From positions 1 through 44,037 of the forward strand of contig DASZME010000017.1 of assembly GCA_035551995.1 (NCBI GenBank): a stretch of DNA of 44,037 nucleotides, given 5' to 3'. The notes beneath the pieces are model-generated. The model had not been told where the DNA came from, did no database searches, and saw only the letters and a list, made by a program, of their open reading frames with translations. Shown piece after piece: positions 16,580 to 25,553 of this stretch (positions within the stretch are counted from its first letter, which is position 1; every line of letters begins with the position of its first letter). This DNA comes from RYN-428 sp035551995 (GTDB lineage Bacteria > Planctomycetota > Phycisphaerae > Tepidisphaerales > Tepidisphaeraceae). The position numbers were made by a program, and so were the translations under genes.

Positions 16580-16623
16580 CGGCCCTGTTGATAACTATTT
16601 TGTTCGTGTTTCACGGCGATTTT

Positions 16624-16645
16624 TTGCGCTTTGAGCGCAATTTTC
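16624..16645 (+). terminator. Intrinsic terminator after hemL
   Basis: A perfect 7-bp stem, TTGCGCT at 16624-16630 and AGCGCAA at 16634-16640, with a 3-base loop, followed by TTTT. It lies about 45 bp downstream of the hemL stop. The stem is only moderately GC-rich, so strength is uncertain. Confidence 0.6.
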
Positions 16646-16831
16646 GCGCTTCTTTCTTTACATCGTTCTAAATTCTGGTATTAAATTGCGTAGGCCGGCC
16701 TCAGGTACTGACGGAAAAAGAATGGGTTTTCCGAGTAGTTCCGCCGGTGGATTCCAATAACCAAACGACCCAAAGGCGCGGCATGCCGCCGCGATGGATT
16801 TCCTTTCGTGGTCGCACAGGGAGGTGCTGTT

Positions 16832-18133
16832 ATGGCCACTCGCCGATCTCTTTTCATCGCCGCTGTTTCTGTCGGTCTTTCCGTCTCGACTTTCACGCCA
16901 CTCGCACGCGCTCAGGACGCTGCCGGGGCGCAGGACGTGGAGACGGCGAAGCACAACTTCATCGGCGTGATCAACGCCCCCAGCGTCTTCGTCCGCAGCG
17001 CGCCGCGCGAAGACGCCTACCCCACCATGAAGCTCGAAAAAGGGCAGAACGTCACGGTGGTCGGGATGAAATACAAATGGCTGAAGATTCTTCCGCCGGA
17101 AGGAAGTTTCGCCTACGTTCCCAAGGCATACGTCAACCAGCGCGGCGACGGCAAAGTCGGCCGGGCGGCCCACGAGGTCTTCGCAAAGGTCGGCAGTTCG
17201 CTCAACCAATTGAAGACGGCGCCGATGGGCAAGATCGAAGAGGGCCAGGACGTCGAGATCGTCGGCGATCAGGACGAATACTGGAAGATCAAGCCGCCGA
17301 CCGGCAGCTTTCTGTATGTGAATGAAGGAATGGTCGATCCGTTGAAGGCGCTGCCGACGCCCGCCGAACTGACCGCCAAGGGCGAGACTCCGTCCGCTCC
17401 CGCGGCCGACAAGCTCGCCGCGGCCAATGAGCACACCGCCATTGGCGCCGGGCCCCTGACGACGTCCACTCCCGTCCCCGAGGCGGCCATCCCTTCCACG
17501 CAGCCTTCGGAGACCATGACGGCTTACAACAAGCTCGAGGCCGACTTCAAGGAGGCCAATGAAAGGCCGATCACCGACCAGCCGATCGATACGTTGTTGG
17601 CCGGTTATCAGGAATTGTTAAAGCAGGATTCGCTGACGGGATCCAACCGCAAGATCGCCGAAATCCGCGTGACCACGCTAAAGCTTCGCGCCGACGCCAA
17701 GACGGAGTTTCTCGCCCTGCGCGACTCGCAGGCGCAGGCCGCCGAGCGGCAAAAGGCGCTGGTCGCCGAGCGCGAGGAGATTCAACAGCGGATCAAGGAA
17801 AAGCAAATCACGATGTTTACCGCCGTCGGCACGCTCCGCGCCTCGAGCATTCAACGCGGCGACGGCACGCTCTATCGTCTAACCGACCCCGCGACTGGCC
17901 GGACGGTGGCCTACCTTCGCGCCCACGACACGAAATACGCGACCATGCTCGGCCAGTTCGTCGGCGTTCGCGGGACCGTCACCATCGAGCCGGCTTTAAA
18001 CATGAAGTTGCTCGAAAACCCCACCGATCTTGAGGCCGTCGATCCGGCCAACGTCAATAACTCGATCGCGGCTCAGATCATTCCGCCGAGTCTGATGCCG
18101 AGCATTCACTCGGTCAGCACGACGTCGGATTAG
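16832..18133 (+). CDS. Exported protein with SH3-like domains, coiled coil and beta C-terminus
   Basis: A 433-residue protein with a signal peptide (FIAAVSVGLSVSTFTPLARA). Two SH3-like modules follow at about 38-110 and 115-175. Module one has VFVRSAPREDAYPTMKL and a WLKILPP strand; module two has GQDVEIVGDQDEYWKIKPP and ends in FLYVNEGMV. An alanine/proline-rich linker leads to a helical, probably coiled-coil stretch (about 290-330) and a final beta-rich domain beginning VGTLRASSIQRGDG that looks OB-like. Bacterial SH3 domains commonly bind peptidoglycan, so a cell-wall role is possible. The start has a strong GGGAGGTG ribosome site. Confidence 0.8.
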   Translation: MATRRSLFIAAVSVGLSVSTFTPLARAQDAAGAQDVETAKHNFIGVINAPSVFVRSAPREDAYPTMKLEKGQNVTVVGMKYKWLKILPPEGSFAYVPKAYVNQRGDGKVGRAAHEVFAKVGSSLNQLKTAPMGKIEEGQDVEIVGDQDEYWKIKPPTGSFLYVNEGMVDPLKALPTPAELTAKGETPSAPAADKLAAANEHTAIGAGPLTTSTPVPEAAIPSTQPSETMTAYNKLEADFKEANERPITDQPIDTLLAGYQELLKQDSLTGSNRKIAEIRVTTLKLRADAKTEFLALRDSQAQAAERQKALVAEREEIQQRIKEKQITMFTAVGTLRASSIQRGDGTLYRLTDPATGRTVAYLRAHDTKYATMLGQFVGVRGTVTIEPALNMKLLENPTDLEAVDPANVNNSIAAQIIPPSLMPSIHSVSTTSD

Positions 18134-18627
18134 AAACATCCCGACGGGGAGCCACATTCGCATTGGGCCACGAAGCGGAAGAAAACTCCCTTCGTGGCCC
18201 TCGGCGTTTTGTCTTCGGATTCTTCCGGCCCGAATCGTGCCGGCTTCCTCTCGGGCGAATCAAGTTCAACTCTTCCGCATTATCCGGCTCATCCGAGCAA
18301 GCGCCGCCGTAAGTCGAGGCGGAAAAACGATGGCTGGGATCAATCGCAAGAAAGAAGACTTGAACGACCACGCAAGCCACCGCGTCAATGACGCAGATTT
18401 CGCGGACGATCGCGGCTAAGGCAGATCAAATAATTTCTTCTGTATTATCCCCGCTCATCCGTGCAATTTGCGGTCGCCCCTCCGCCCGGAACTACAGAGA
18501 AAACGAAGAGCCGAAATGCGAGAGGAAAATCGATGCGGATCGTCAAAGCCGACGGCTATTCCGGGCCGCGTTTTTTTGCGGCGGCGGATCTTCGGTTCTC
18601 AGGAGCGCGGTCGCTCAAGGCTGATTT
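18134..18627. other. 494-bp intergenic region with terminator and degenerate repeat copies
   Basis: The region lies between the convergent SH3-domain gene and first PQQ gene. It holds a strong hairpin (18165-18200) and two related 28-29-base blocks about 165 bp apart, at 18273-18300 and 18438-18466, sharing the core ATTATCC, GCTCATCCG and GCAA. They look like decayed copies of a dispersed intergenic repeat. The open frames here are short, basic and unconvincing. Confidence 0.6.
18165..18210 (+). terminator. Intrinsic terminator after the SH3-domain gene
   Basis: A perfect 11-bp stem: GGGCCACGAAG at 18165-18175 pairs with CTTCGTGGCCC at 18190-18200, with a 14-base loop. A short T run (GCGTTTTG) follows six bases later. 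It lies about 30 bp after the gene's stop. Confidence 0.75.
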
Positions 18628-19974
18628 TTACTTCGCCTTGATGTCATAGCAAAGAAGCACTTCCTGATCGCGGATATACAACTTTCCGCCCGCGATCACC
18701 GGATGCGGCCACGCGGACTTGCGGCTGCGGTCGGGCTGCTTTAATTGGCCATGCTCCTTGTAGCCATCGGGCGAGGCCTCGACGAGCGCGACATTTCCCG
18801 AGCCCTCGGCCCTCAGATAGAGCCGGCCGTCCGCGTACGCCAGCGACCCTTTCCCGACGCTTCGGTCTTTCCAGACGACTTTCCCGTCTTTGATCGACAT
18901 GCACGTGAGGATGCCCGGATCGCTGGAGCCGTAGACGTAGTCGCCGAGGCAGATGACGCCGCCGTGATGCACCTTCATGTCGGTATTCGCATAGGTTTGC
19001 TCGGCGGTGAGGGCGGTGCTCGACCCTTCGACTTTCATCAAGTTGCAGCCGATCCCGTATCCGCTGGTGACAAAAACAAGGTTGTCTTTCACGATCGGCG
19101 TGGGGATGACGGCCGTCGCTCCCTTGCGGGCCGCTTTCCAAAGCAGCGCGCCGCTGGTCGATATGCCGGCGACGCTGGCGTCGGTCAGGACGACGTATTG
19201 CCGCGCGCCCCCGATCTCGGCGGGAACAAGCGAGGCGTAGCTGGCGCGGTCGGTGAAGTCCTTGCTCCGCCAGACGACTTTGCCGGTTTTCTTATCGAGA
19301 GCGGCCAGCGTGCCTTCCTTTCCGCCGGGCGAGCAGATGACATTGGCGCCGTCGATCGTGGGCGACTCGGCATAGCCCCAGCCGGACATCATCTGGCCGC
19401 CCAGGTCTTTCTGAAAATTCACCCGCCAGATTTCCTTGCCGTTCTCGGCGTCGAGGCAGACCAGATCGCCCTTGTCGCTGGTGGCATAAAGATGACCTTC
19501 GTCGATGGTCGGCGTGCAGCGCGGGCCGGGATATCCGCCGCCGTCGCCGGTGGGGCCGACGTTGGTCTTCCACAAGATTTTGCCCGAGCCGTCCAGCGCG
19601 AGAATCGCGGTGGTTTCATTGACGGGCGGACGTCGTTTCTTTTTCCCGGGGGCGTTACTTTCGGCTTTTGGCTCTTCCTTTTTCTCCCCCGCGACCGGGG
19701 CGTTGGCGAAGGAGCCCATCGTGTAGATTTTTCCTCCGACGACCGAAACGCTTGAAAACCCGCCGCCGATGTCTTTGATTTCCCACGCGAGGGCGGGGCC
19801 GTTTTCGGGCCAGTCTTTCAGCAGGCCGGTCTCTTTGGAGATGTCGTCGCGGTTGGGACCGCGCCATTGCGGCCAATCTCCGACCGCGGCCTTGGCGGTC
19901 GTCATCGAACCAAGGAGCATCGACGCCCCGAGCACACACTTGGCAAACCTGCGATTGTTGACTGAACGAGACAT
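18628..19974 (-). CDS. Exported PQQ-like beta-propeller protein (copy 1)
   Basis: A 448-residue protein with a signal peptide (CVLGASMLLGSMTTAKA) and a mature start GDWPQWRGPNRDDIS, typical of planctomycete PQQ-like propellers. Beta-propeller repeats follow, with blades such as LVCLDAENGKEIWRVNF, LAALDKKTGKVVWRSKD and LTCMSIKDGKVVWKD. A lysine/proline insert at about 80-105 (EKKEEPKAE, KKKRRPP) interrupts the first blade region. Propellers of this kind are BamB-like scaffolds or quinoprotein relatives; no quinone-site evidence was found. The start at 19974 has AGGAG eight bases upstream. The gene follows copy 2 by about 64 bp and probably shares its promoter. Confidence 0.88.
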   Translation of the reverse strand: MSRSVNNRRFAKCVLGASMLLGSMTTAKAAVGDWPQWRGPNRDDISKETGLLKDWPENGPALAWEIKDIGGGFSSVSVVGGKIYTMGSFANAPVAGEKKEEPKAESNAPGKKKRRPPVNETTAILALDGSGKILWKTNVGPTGDGGGYPGPRCTPTIDEGHLYATSDKGDLVCLDAENGKEIWRVNFQKDLGGQMMSGWGYAESPTIDGANVICSPGGKEGTLAALDKKTGKVVWRSKDFTDRASYASLVPAEIGGARQYVVLTDASVAGISTSGALLWKAARKGATAVIPTPIVKDNLVFVTSGYGIGCNLMKVEGSSTALTAEQTYANTDMKVHHGGVICLGDYVYGSSDPGILTCMSIKDGKVVWKDRSVGKGSLAYADGRLYLRAEGSGNVALVEASPDGYKEHGQLKQPDRSRKSAWPHPVIAGGKLYIRDQEVLLCYDIKAK

Positions 19975-20038
19975 CAATCTTGCTCCTGTTATTCGCCCCA
20001 TTGTGATAGCGGCCAACCGCCATTGCGTTTACGGCGAA

Positions 20039-21292
20039 TCACTTGCCGGCCTTGGCGGCGCGGAGATCGACGCAAACGAGCTTGTCTTTGCTCCGTGCAA
20101 AAAACAATCCGTCGGCGATCGCCGGATAGGCGCGCGAGTCAAACGGAAGAATCTGCGCCCGCGATATCACCGTGAACGCGTCCGGCGACGCCGCCGCCAT
20201 GACTAACTCGCCCTTTTCGGTGAGGATGAGCAATCTTCCGTCGGCCAGCAAAACGGCGCCGGCGCCGAAATGGTCTTCGCTCCAACGAACCTTGCCGGTT
20301 TTCAATTCCACGCAACGAAAATTTGGGCCTTGCTCCTGCCGGCCGTCAAAACCAAATAGAAAACCATTCGCCTGCACGCAAGTGGCGTAATGATTGGACA
20401 TGATCTGATCGCCTGCCCAGATTTTCTTCGGCGTCTTTTCGTCGAACTGCAAGAGAACGGCGCCAGTGCCGTAGCTGGCGGAGAGAAAGATATCGTCGTC
20501 GAAAACCAATGGCGTCGCCGCATTGACGCTGGCGTCCATCCTGGATCGAAAATGGTATTGGAAATAGATCTTTCCCGTCTGGGGATCGAGCGCCTTCAGG
20601 CCGGCGCGCGTGAAGGTGAGGATATAGCGTTTCCCGTGGATCGTTGCCGCCGTGGGCGACGAATAGCCGGCGGCGTCATCGGTCGCCTTCCACAAGGTTT
20701 TGCCGGTCTCCTTATCGAACGCGACGATTCCCGCCCCTTCCGCGCCGATATTGATAATCACCGCATTTTTCTCGACCAGGGGCGAACAAGCCCTGCCAAA
20801 ATATCCCTTGGGCGAATTAAATTCCTTGCTCGTGTCCACTTGCCAGACTTTTTTCCCCGCCTGCAAATCCCAGCAGGAAAGCATTCCCGCCGCCCCAAAC
20901 GTGTAGACATTTCCGTCGGCGATGGCCGGCGTGGCGCGCGGGCCTTCGTCGAATCCAAAATCATCCTGATAATTCGTCGGGTAATCCGAAATCCACAGGG
21001 TCTTGCCGGTGGCGGCTTCCATCGCCTCGACGCGCTCCTTGTCATCCACGCGGTGGAATAAAATCAGCTTCCCTCCCGCCGCCACCGGGCCCGCGAATCC
21101 CTGGCCGACGTCTTTTTTCCAAACGATCGGCGGGCCCAGCTCGGGCCATTTCGCGGACAGATCGCCGCCGGCGTACACGCCGTTGCGCGTCGGGCCAAGA
21201 AATTGCGGCCAATCGCCGGCCTGCGTCCGCGAATCGGCAAGAACAAGCGTGGCGAGCAGAATGAATCGAATGAAATTTTCAGGTATGTACAT
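20039..21292 (-). CDS. Exported PQQ-like beta-propeller protein (copy 2)
   Basis: A 417-residue protein with a signal peptide (FILLATLVLADSRTQAG) and the mature start GDWPQFLGPTRNGVYAGGD. Propeller blades are clear: LSCWDLQAGKKVWQVDT, IVAFDKETGKTLWKATDD and FRCVELKTGKVRWSEDH. It shares the opening motif and architecture with copy 1 but is clearly diverged, so the duplication is old. It is first of the two-gene minus-strand unit. Role unknown; periplasmic location is expected. Confidence 0.88.
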   Translation of the reverse strand: MYIPENFIRFILLATLVLADSRTQAGDWPQFLGPTRNGVYAGGDLSAKWPELGPPIVWKKDVGQGFAGPVAAGGKLILFHRVDDKERVEAMEAATGKTLWISDYPTNYQDDFGFDEGPRATPAIADGNVYTFGAAGMLSCWDLQAGKKVWQVDTSKEFNSPKGYFGRACSPLVEKNAVIINIGAEGAGIVAFDKETGKTLWKATDDAAGYSSPTAATIHGKRYILTFTRAGLKALDPQTGKIYFQYHFRSRMDASVNAATPLVFDDDIFLSASYGTGAVLLQFDEKTPKKIWAGDQIMSNHYATCVQANGFLFGFDGRQEQGPNFRCVELKTGKVRWSEDHFGAGAVLLADGRLLILTEKGELVMAAASPDAFTVISRAQILPFDSRAYPAIADGLFFARSKDKLVCVDLRAAKAGK

Positions 21293-21405
21293 CGCCGTCG
21301 AATCATCGACGAAGCCACGCCATACATCAAGGAAATCGGCGGCAGGCGTTGCAGTCGCCGGCCGATGGGATTATCCATTGGCCTTCAAAACAAGGAGTTC
21401 GAGCA

Positions 21406-23046
21406 ATGTCCAACGTCACCGGTTCGCCCGCATGGAAAGCGTTAGAGGAACATCACGGCCAAGTTTCGCGATTGCAAATGCGCGATCTGTTCGCCGAGGA
21501 CCCCAAGCGGTTTGAGACGTTTTCCGCGCGATATCAGGACATCCTTCTGGATTATTCAAAGAACCGCATCACCGGCGATACGTTCCGGCTGTTGCTCGAT
21601 CTCGCCAAATCCGCCGATGTCCACGGACATGCCGGTAAAATGTTTTCCGGCGAAAAGATCAACACCAGCGAAGGGCGCGCGGTGCTGCATGTGGCCCTGC
21701 GCAATCGATCCAACCGGCCGATCTTCGTCGATGGCGCCGACGTGATGCCGGAGGTGAATCGCGTGTTGGCTCACATGAAAGAGTTCAGCGAGGCCATTCG
21801 CGACGGCTCGTGGAAGGGGTACACGGGGCAGCGCATTACCGACGTGGTGAACATCGGCATCGGTGGTTCGGATCTTGGTCCGGTCATGGTGACCGAGGCG
21901 CTCAAGCCGTACTCGAAGCGTGATCTGCACGTTCATTTCGTATCGAACGTCGATGGAACGCACATCGCCGAAACGGTGCGCGCGCTTGATCCGCGGACCA
22001 CGCTGTTTATCGTTGCGTCCAAGACGTTTACGACACAGGAAACGATCACCAACGCCCACAGCGCCCGCGATTGGTTCCTGGAAACGGCCATTGATGAAAA
22101 GGCGATCGCGAAGCATTTCGTGGCGCTGTCGACCAACGTCGCCGAAGTGGAAAAATTCGGCATCGACGCCGCCAATATGTTTGAATTCTGGGATTGGGTC
22201 GGCGGGCGCTATTCGCTCTGGTCGGCGATCGGATTATCGATTTGCGTTTCGATCGGGTTCGAGCATTTCGCGGAATTGCTCATGGGCGGGCACTTGATGG
22301 ATGAGCATTTCATCCAGACGCCGTTCGAGGAAAACCTGCCGGTGATTCTTGCGCTGATTGGGATCTGGTACAACGATTTTTTCGACGCGCAGACCGAAGC
22401 GATATTGCCTTACGACCAATATCTGCATCGATTTTCGGCTTATTTTCAGCAAGGGGACATGGAATCCAACGGCAAATCGATGCAGCGCGACGGCCAACCC
22501 TGCGATTACCAAACCGGCCCGATCCTCTGGGGCGAGCCGGGCACGAACGGCCAACACGCTTTCTATCAACTGATTCATCAGGGGACCAAGCTCATTCCAT
22601 GCGATTTCCTGGCGCCGATCGAAACGCACAATCCGCTCGGCGAACATCATCCGATATTGCTGTCGAATTTTTTCGCGCAGACCGAGGCGCTGATGAAAGG
22701 CAAAACAGCCGACGAAGTGCGAGCGGAATTGACCGGCTCGACGCTTGCCCCGGCTGATCTGGAAAAACTGATCCCGCAAAAAACCTTTCCGGGAAACCGT
22801 CCGACGAATTCCATTTTGTTCAGGAAGCTGACGCCGCGTACGCTGGGAATGTTGATCGCGATGTACGAGCACAAAATCTTTACGCAGGGCGTCATCTGGA
22901 ACATCAACAGCTTTGATCAATGGGGCGTTGAGCTTGGCAAACAGTTGGCCAAGGCGATTTTGCCCCAGCTGAAGACCCCCGGAAAGATCGCCAATCACGA
23001 TTCGTCGACCAACGGCTTGATCAATTATTTCAAAGAGAATGCGTGA
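21406..23046 (+). CDS. pgi: Glucose-6-phosphate isomerase
   Basis: A 546-residue enzyme interconverting glucose-6-phosphate and fructose-6-phosphate. Both PGI signatures are present: the first region includes IGIGGSDLGPVMV and SKTFTTQETITNA, and the second GVIWNINSFDQWGVELGK. The glutamate/histidine region around HQGTKLIPCDF is intact. Length fits the long bacterial/eukaryotic form. The ATG at 21406 has CAAGGAG upstream; the frame extends to 21349 but without support. Confidence 0.97.
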   Translation: MSNVTGSPAWKALEEHHGQVSRLQMRDLFAEDPKRFETFSARYQDILLDYSKNRITGDTFRLLLDLAKSADVHGHAGKMFSGEKINTSEGRAVLHVALRNRSNRPIFVDGADVMPEVNRVLAHMKEFSEAIRDGSWKGYTGQRITDVVNIGIGGSDLGPVMVTEALKPYSKRDLHVHFVSNVDGTHIAETVRALDPRTTLFIVASKTFTTQETITNAHSARDWFLETAIDEKAIAKHFVALSTNVAEVEKFGIDAANMFEFWDWVGGRYSLWSAIGLSICVSIGFEHFAELLMGGHLMDEHFIQTPFEENLPVILALIGIWYNDFFDAQTEAILPYDQYLHRFSAYFQQGDMESNGKSMQRDGQPCDYQTGPILWGEPGTNGQHAFYQLIHQGTKLIPCDFLAPIETHNPLGEHHPILLSNFFAQTEALMKGKTADEVRAELTGSTLAPADLEKLIPQKTFPGNRPTNSILFRKLTPRTLGMLIAMYEHKIFTQGVIWNINSFDQWGVELGKQLAKAILPQLKTPGKIANHDSSTNGLINYFKENA

Positions 23047-23150
23047 AGGCCGATATGTCGACGCGCCGCTCGCCCGCATTGTACTTGTGAACATTCCCAG
23101 CCGTGGCCTGTACCCATTGATGACACAAGATCAGATGTGGAGCTCACAGA

Positions 23151-24605
23151 ATGCAATATCCCAACGATGCGCTCAAAGGCGTCACGCGCCGGCATTTTTT
23201 CAAACAGGCCGGTTTCGGCATCGGAGCGGCGGCGCTGGCGTCGATGCTGAATGAAAACCTCTTCGCCGGCAATGTCGATGTGGCTGCGGCCGATCCACTG
23301 GCGATTCGACCGCCCCACTTTGCCCCGACGGCCAAGAGCGTCATTTTTCTTTTCATGGCCGGCGGGCCGTCGCAACTGGAATTATTCGACTATAAGCCAA
23401 AGCTCGTCGAATACAGCGGGCAGCTTTGCCCCGAAGAGTTGATCAAGAACGAGCGATTTGCCTTTATCAAGGGCCGGCCAAAATTGCTCGGCACTTCGCG
23501 AACCTTCGCCAGACACGGACAATCCGGACAGGAAATTTCCGATCTGCTGCCGCACCTGTCGAGCATCGCCGACGATGTGGCGATCGTTCGATCCCTGCAC
23601 ACGACGCAATTCAATCACGCCCCGGCACAGATTTTCATGAACACCGGCTTCCAACTCATGGGCCGGCCGAGCATGGGATCGTGGCTGACGTACGGCCTGG
23701 GAAGCGAAAATAAAAACCTGCCCGGATTCGTCGTGCTGATCTCCGGCGATTCACATCCCGACGGCGGAAAATCGTGCTGGAGCGCCGGATTTTTACCCAC
23801 GGTTTACCAGGGCGCGGAATTCAGAAATTCCGGCGAGCCGGTGCTGTTCCTCAACAATCCCGCCGGCATGAGCGAAGCCGAGCGCCGCCGGTCCCTCGAT
23901 ACGCTGCGCGCGATGAATCAAATGCAATTGGACGACGTCGGCGATCCGGAAATCAGCACGCGAATCAACGCCTACGAAATGGCTTACAGAATGCAATTCA
24001 GCGTGCCGGACCTGACGGACATCGCCAAGGAACCTCCGGCGATTCACGAGATGTACGGCACGAAACCGGGCAAGCCAAGTTTCGCCAATAACTGCCTTCT
24101 CGCTCGACGGCTCGTCGAGCGCGGCGTGCGGTTCGTCCAACTCTACCACCGCGGCTGGGACAACCACGGCACCAACCCCGGCGATTCCCTCACCCAAAAA
24201 CTGCCCAGCCTGTGCCGCGACGTCGATCAAGCCGGGGCGGCATTGGTGAAAGACCTTAAACAGCGCGGCCTGCTCGATGAAACCCTGGTCATCTGGGGCG
24301 GCGAATTCGGCCGCACGCCCATGAACGAAGCCCGCGGCGGAAGCAAATTCCTCGGCCGCGATCATCACCCGCATTGCTTCTCGATGTGGATGGCCGGCGG
24401 CGGAATCAAGCCCGGCTCCTCATACGGCAAAACCGACGAATTGGGTTACAACCTCGTCGAGAATGCCGTCGACGTTCACGATCTTCATGCGACGGTATTG
24501 CGAATGATGGGTATGGATCACAAGAAGTTGACCTACCGGTTCCAGGGCCGGGATTTCAGACTCACCGACGTGAGTGGAAACGTCATCACGCCGTTGCTCG
24601 CCTAG
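23151..24605 (+). CDS. DUF1501 domain protein, Tat-type signal
   Basis: A 484-residue protein of the DUF1501 family, abundant in planctomycetes and related to the alkaline phosphatase/sulfatase superfamily. It begins with RRHFFKQAGFGIGAAALA, a twin-arginine-like export signal. Conserved blocks: FLFMAGGPSQLELFDYKP, LPHLSSIADDVAIVRSLHT, HHPHCFSMWMAGGGIKPG preceded by WGGEFGRTP, and a C-terminal DVHDLHATVLRMMG. In planctomycete genomes these genes usually follow a DUF1549/DUF1553 gene; none is present here. Function unknown. The start has a GGAG site eight bases upstream. Confidence 0.92.
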   Translation: MQYPNDALKGVTRRHFFKQAGFGIGAAALASMLNENLFAGNVDVAAADPLAIRPPHFAPTAKSVIFLFMAGGPSQLELFDYKPKLVEYSGQLCPEELIKNERFAFIKGRPKLLGTSRTFARHGQSGQEISDLLPHLSSIADDVAIVRSLHTTQFNHAPAQIFMNTGFQLMGRPSMGSWLTYGLGSENKNLPGFVVLISGDSHPDGGKSCWSAGFLPTVYQGAEFRNSGEPVLFLNNPAGMSEAERRRSLDTLRAMNQMQLDDVGDPEISTRINAYEMAYRMQFSVPDLTDIAKEPPAIHEMYGTKPGKPSFANNCLLARRLVERGVRFVQLYHRGWDNHGTNPGDSLTQKLPSLCRDVDQAGAALVKDLKQRGLLDETLVIWGGEFGRTPMNEARGGSKFLGRDHHPHCFSMWMAGGGIKPGSSYGKTDELGYNLVENAVDVHDLHATVLRMMGMDHKKLTYRFQGRDFRLTDVSGNVITPLLA

Positions 24606-24633
24606 AATGACCTTGCGCGATTACGCCTCTACT

Positions 24634-24665
24634 CCCTCGCCCGGTAATCCGAGAGAGGGGTTTTT
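24634..24665 (+). terminator. Terminator-like hairpin after the DUF1501 gene
   Basis: CCCTC and CGG on the left pair with CCG and GAGGG on the right around a TAAT loop, followed by GTTTTT. The stem has a mismatched internal bulge. It sits about 30 bp after the stop and inside the inverted-repeat element. Confidence 0.6.
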
Positions 24666-24736
24666 GGAAGGACGCAGGTCAAGATAAAATCCGGCCCCCT
24701 CAAGAAACCCTCACCCTGCCCTCTCCCGGAGTAGAA

Positions 24737-24825
24737 CTTGTCGATTTAGTGCAATTTCCGTCTTACAAACCTTGTTTTCTCACGGAAAGTGGGTTGAAAA
24801 CGCGGAAAATCGATTAATCGACAAG
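24737..24825. repeat. 89-bp nested palindromic unit with 10-bp terminal repeats
   Basis: Perfect terminal inverted repeats CTTGTCGATT (24737-24746) and AATCGACAAG (24816-24825) enclose a second hairpin (TTTCCGT and ACGGAAA). It seems inserted into a GC-rich hairpin of the outer element: CTCCCGGAGTA lies on its left and TACCGGGCGAGGG on its right. No target duplication was visible. Confidence 0.6.
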
Positions 24826-24938
24826 CCCAGTACCGGGCGAGGGTACAAAAAAACGCATATGATCGCGCAAGGTTATTCAGGGTCCTTCGCGGCGGAACGT
24901 CCATCGGTTGCTGAACCACGTTTTGGGAGATGAAGCGT

Positions 24939-25436
24939 TCACTTCTCCGGTAGGCGCCGCATGCGATCAAGGTGCATGCCGCAGCATAGCGCGACGGCCA
25001 GCGCGTCGGCGACGTCCGGCGGATCGGGAAGCGCCGGCAGATTCCACTGCGATTGTATCGCGCGCTGCATCTGCCCTTTGCCGGCATGCCCATGGCCTGT
25101 AACCGCTTGCTTCACGCGATTAGCGGGAAATTGCTCAATTTGAATGCCGCGTTTGCGGGCGGCCAGGAGGATTACGCCGCGGGCGTGACCCATTAATATC
25201 GCGGTGCGCGGATGGGCGTAATGGGCGTATAACTGCTCGACGGCGCAAACATCCGGCGTATGCTCGACCAACAGCGCGTCGAGTTCGGCTTCGAGTTCGA
25301 CCAGCCGGTCGGCAAGGGAGGTCTTGAGCGTGAGGCGGATGACGCCGCCGTCGATGAGACGCGGGCGGAGCGTCTTGTATTCGATCATGCCGTAGCCGGT
25401 GAGACGCAGGCCAGGATCTATGCCAAGGATACGCAT
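24939..25436 (-). CDS. ruvC: Crossover junction endodeoxyribonuclease RuvC
   Basis: A 165-residue Holliday-junction resolvase. The four acidic catalytic residues are present: Asp in RILGIDPG, Glu in CAVEQLYAHY, and two Asp in PPDVADALAVAL. The RuvC signature around HAGKGQMQRAI is intact. The ATG at 25436 gives the family start; the frame runs to 25472 but adds an unusual leader. It is downstream of cysS on the same strand, separated by an AT-rich repeat. No ruvA or ruvB is in the window. Confidence 0.96.
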   Translation of the reverse strand: MRILGIDPGLRLTGYGMIEYKTLRPRLIDGGVIRLTLKTSLADRLVELEAELDALLVEHTPDVCAVEQLYAHYAHPRTAILMGHARGVILLAARKRGIQIEQFPANRVKQAVTGHGHAGKGQMQRAIQSQWNLPALPDPPDVADALAVALCCGMHLDRMRRLPEK

Positions 25437-25437
25437 G

Positions 25438-25520
25438 GAGAGATTTGAAATTTGAATGATCTCATCTCTCAAATCTCAAATTTGAAACTTGAAATTTGAA
25501 TTTGGAATTTGAGATTTTGT
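25438..25520. repeat. AT-rich simple repeat of AAATTTGA type
   Basis: About 80 bp of imperfect repeats of AAATTTGA and its relatives (such as GAAATTTGAA, TCAAATCTCAAA), lying between cysS and ruvC. It is far lower in GC than its surroundings. It may carry the ruvC promoter, but the repeat makes any -10 call arbitrary. Confidence 0.75.
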
Positions 25521-25553
25521 TCATTGGGGTTTGGGATGTCATTTGAGACGCCC

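Larger units (their letters stand above)
24606..24877. repeat. Inverted-repeat (MITE-like) element between DUF1501 gene and ruvC
   Basis: The ends match as inverted repeats. The 18 bases at 24606-24623 match the reverse complement of 24860-24877 at 16 of 18 positions. Further in, CCCTCGCCCGGTA at 24634-24646 matches the complement of 24831-24843. Inside lies a second palindromic unit (24737-24825). The outer repeats start at the very end of the DUF1501 gene (stop 24603-24605). No open frame of size fits, so this could be a non-autonomous mobile element or a dispersed repeat that also supplies a terminator. Confidence 0.65.

Noticed and set aside
18745..19755. A 336-codon open frame on the plus strand
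   Set aside because: It lies opposite the first PQQ-propeller gene, which has signal peptide, ribosome site and clear blades. Long antisense frames are expected at this GC level.
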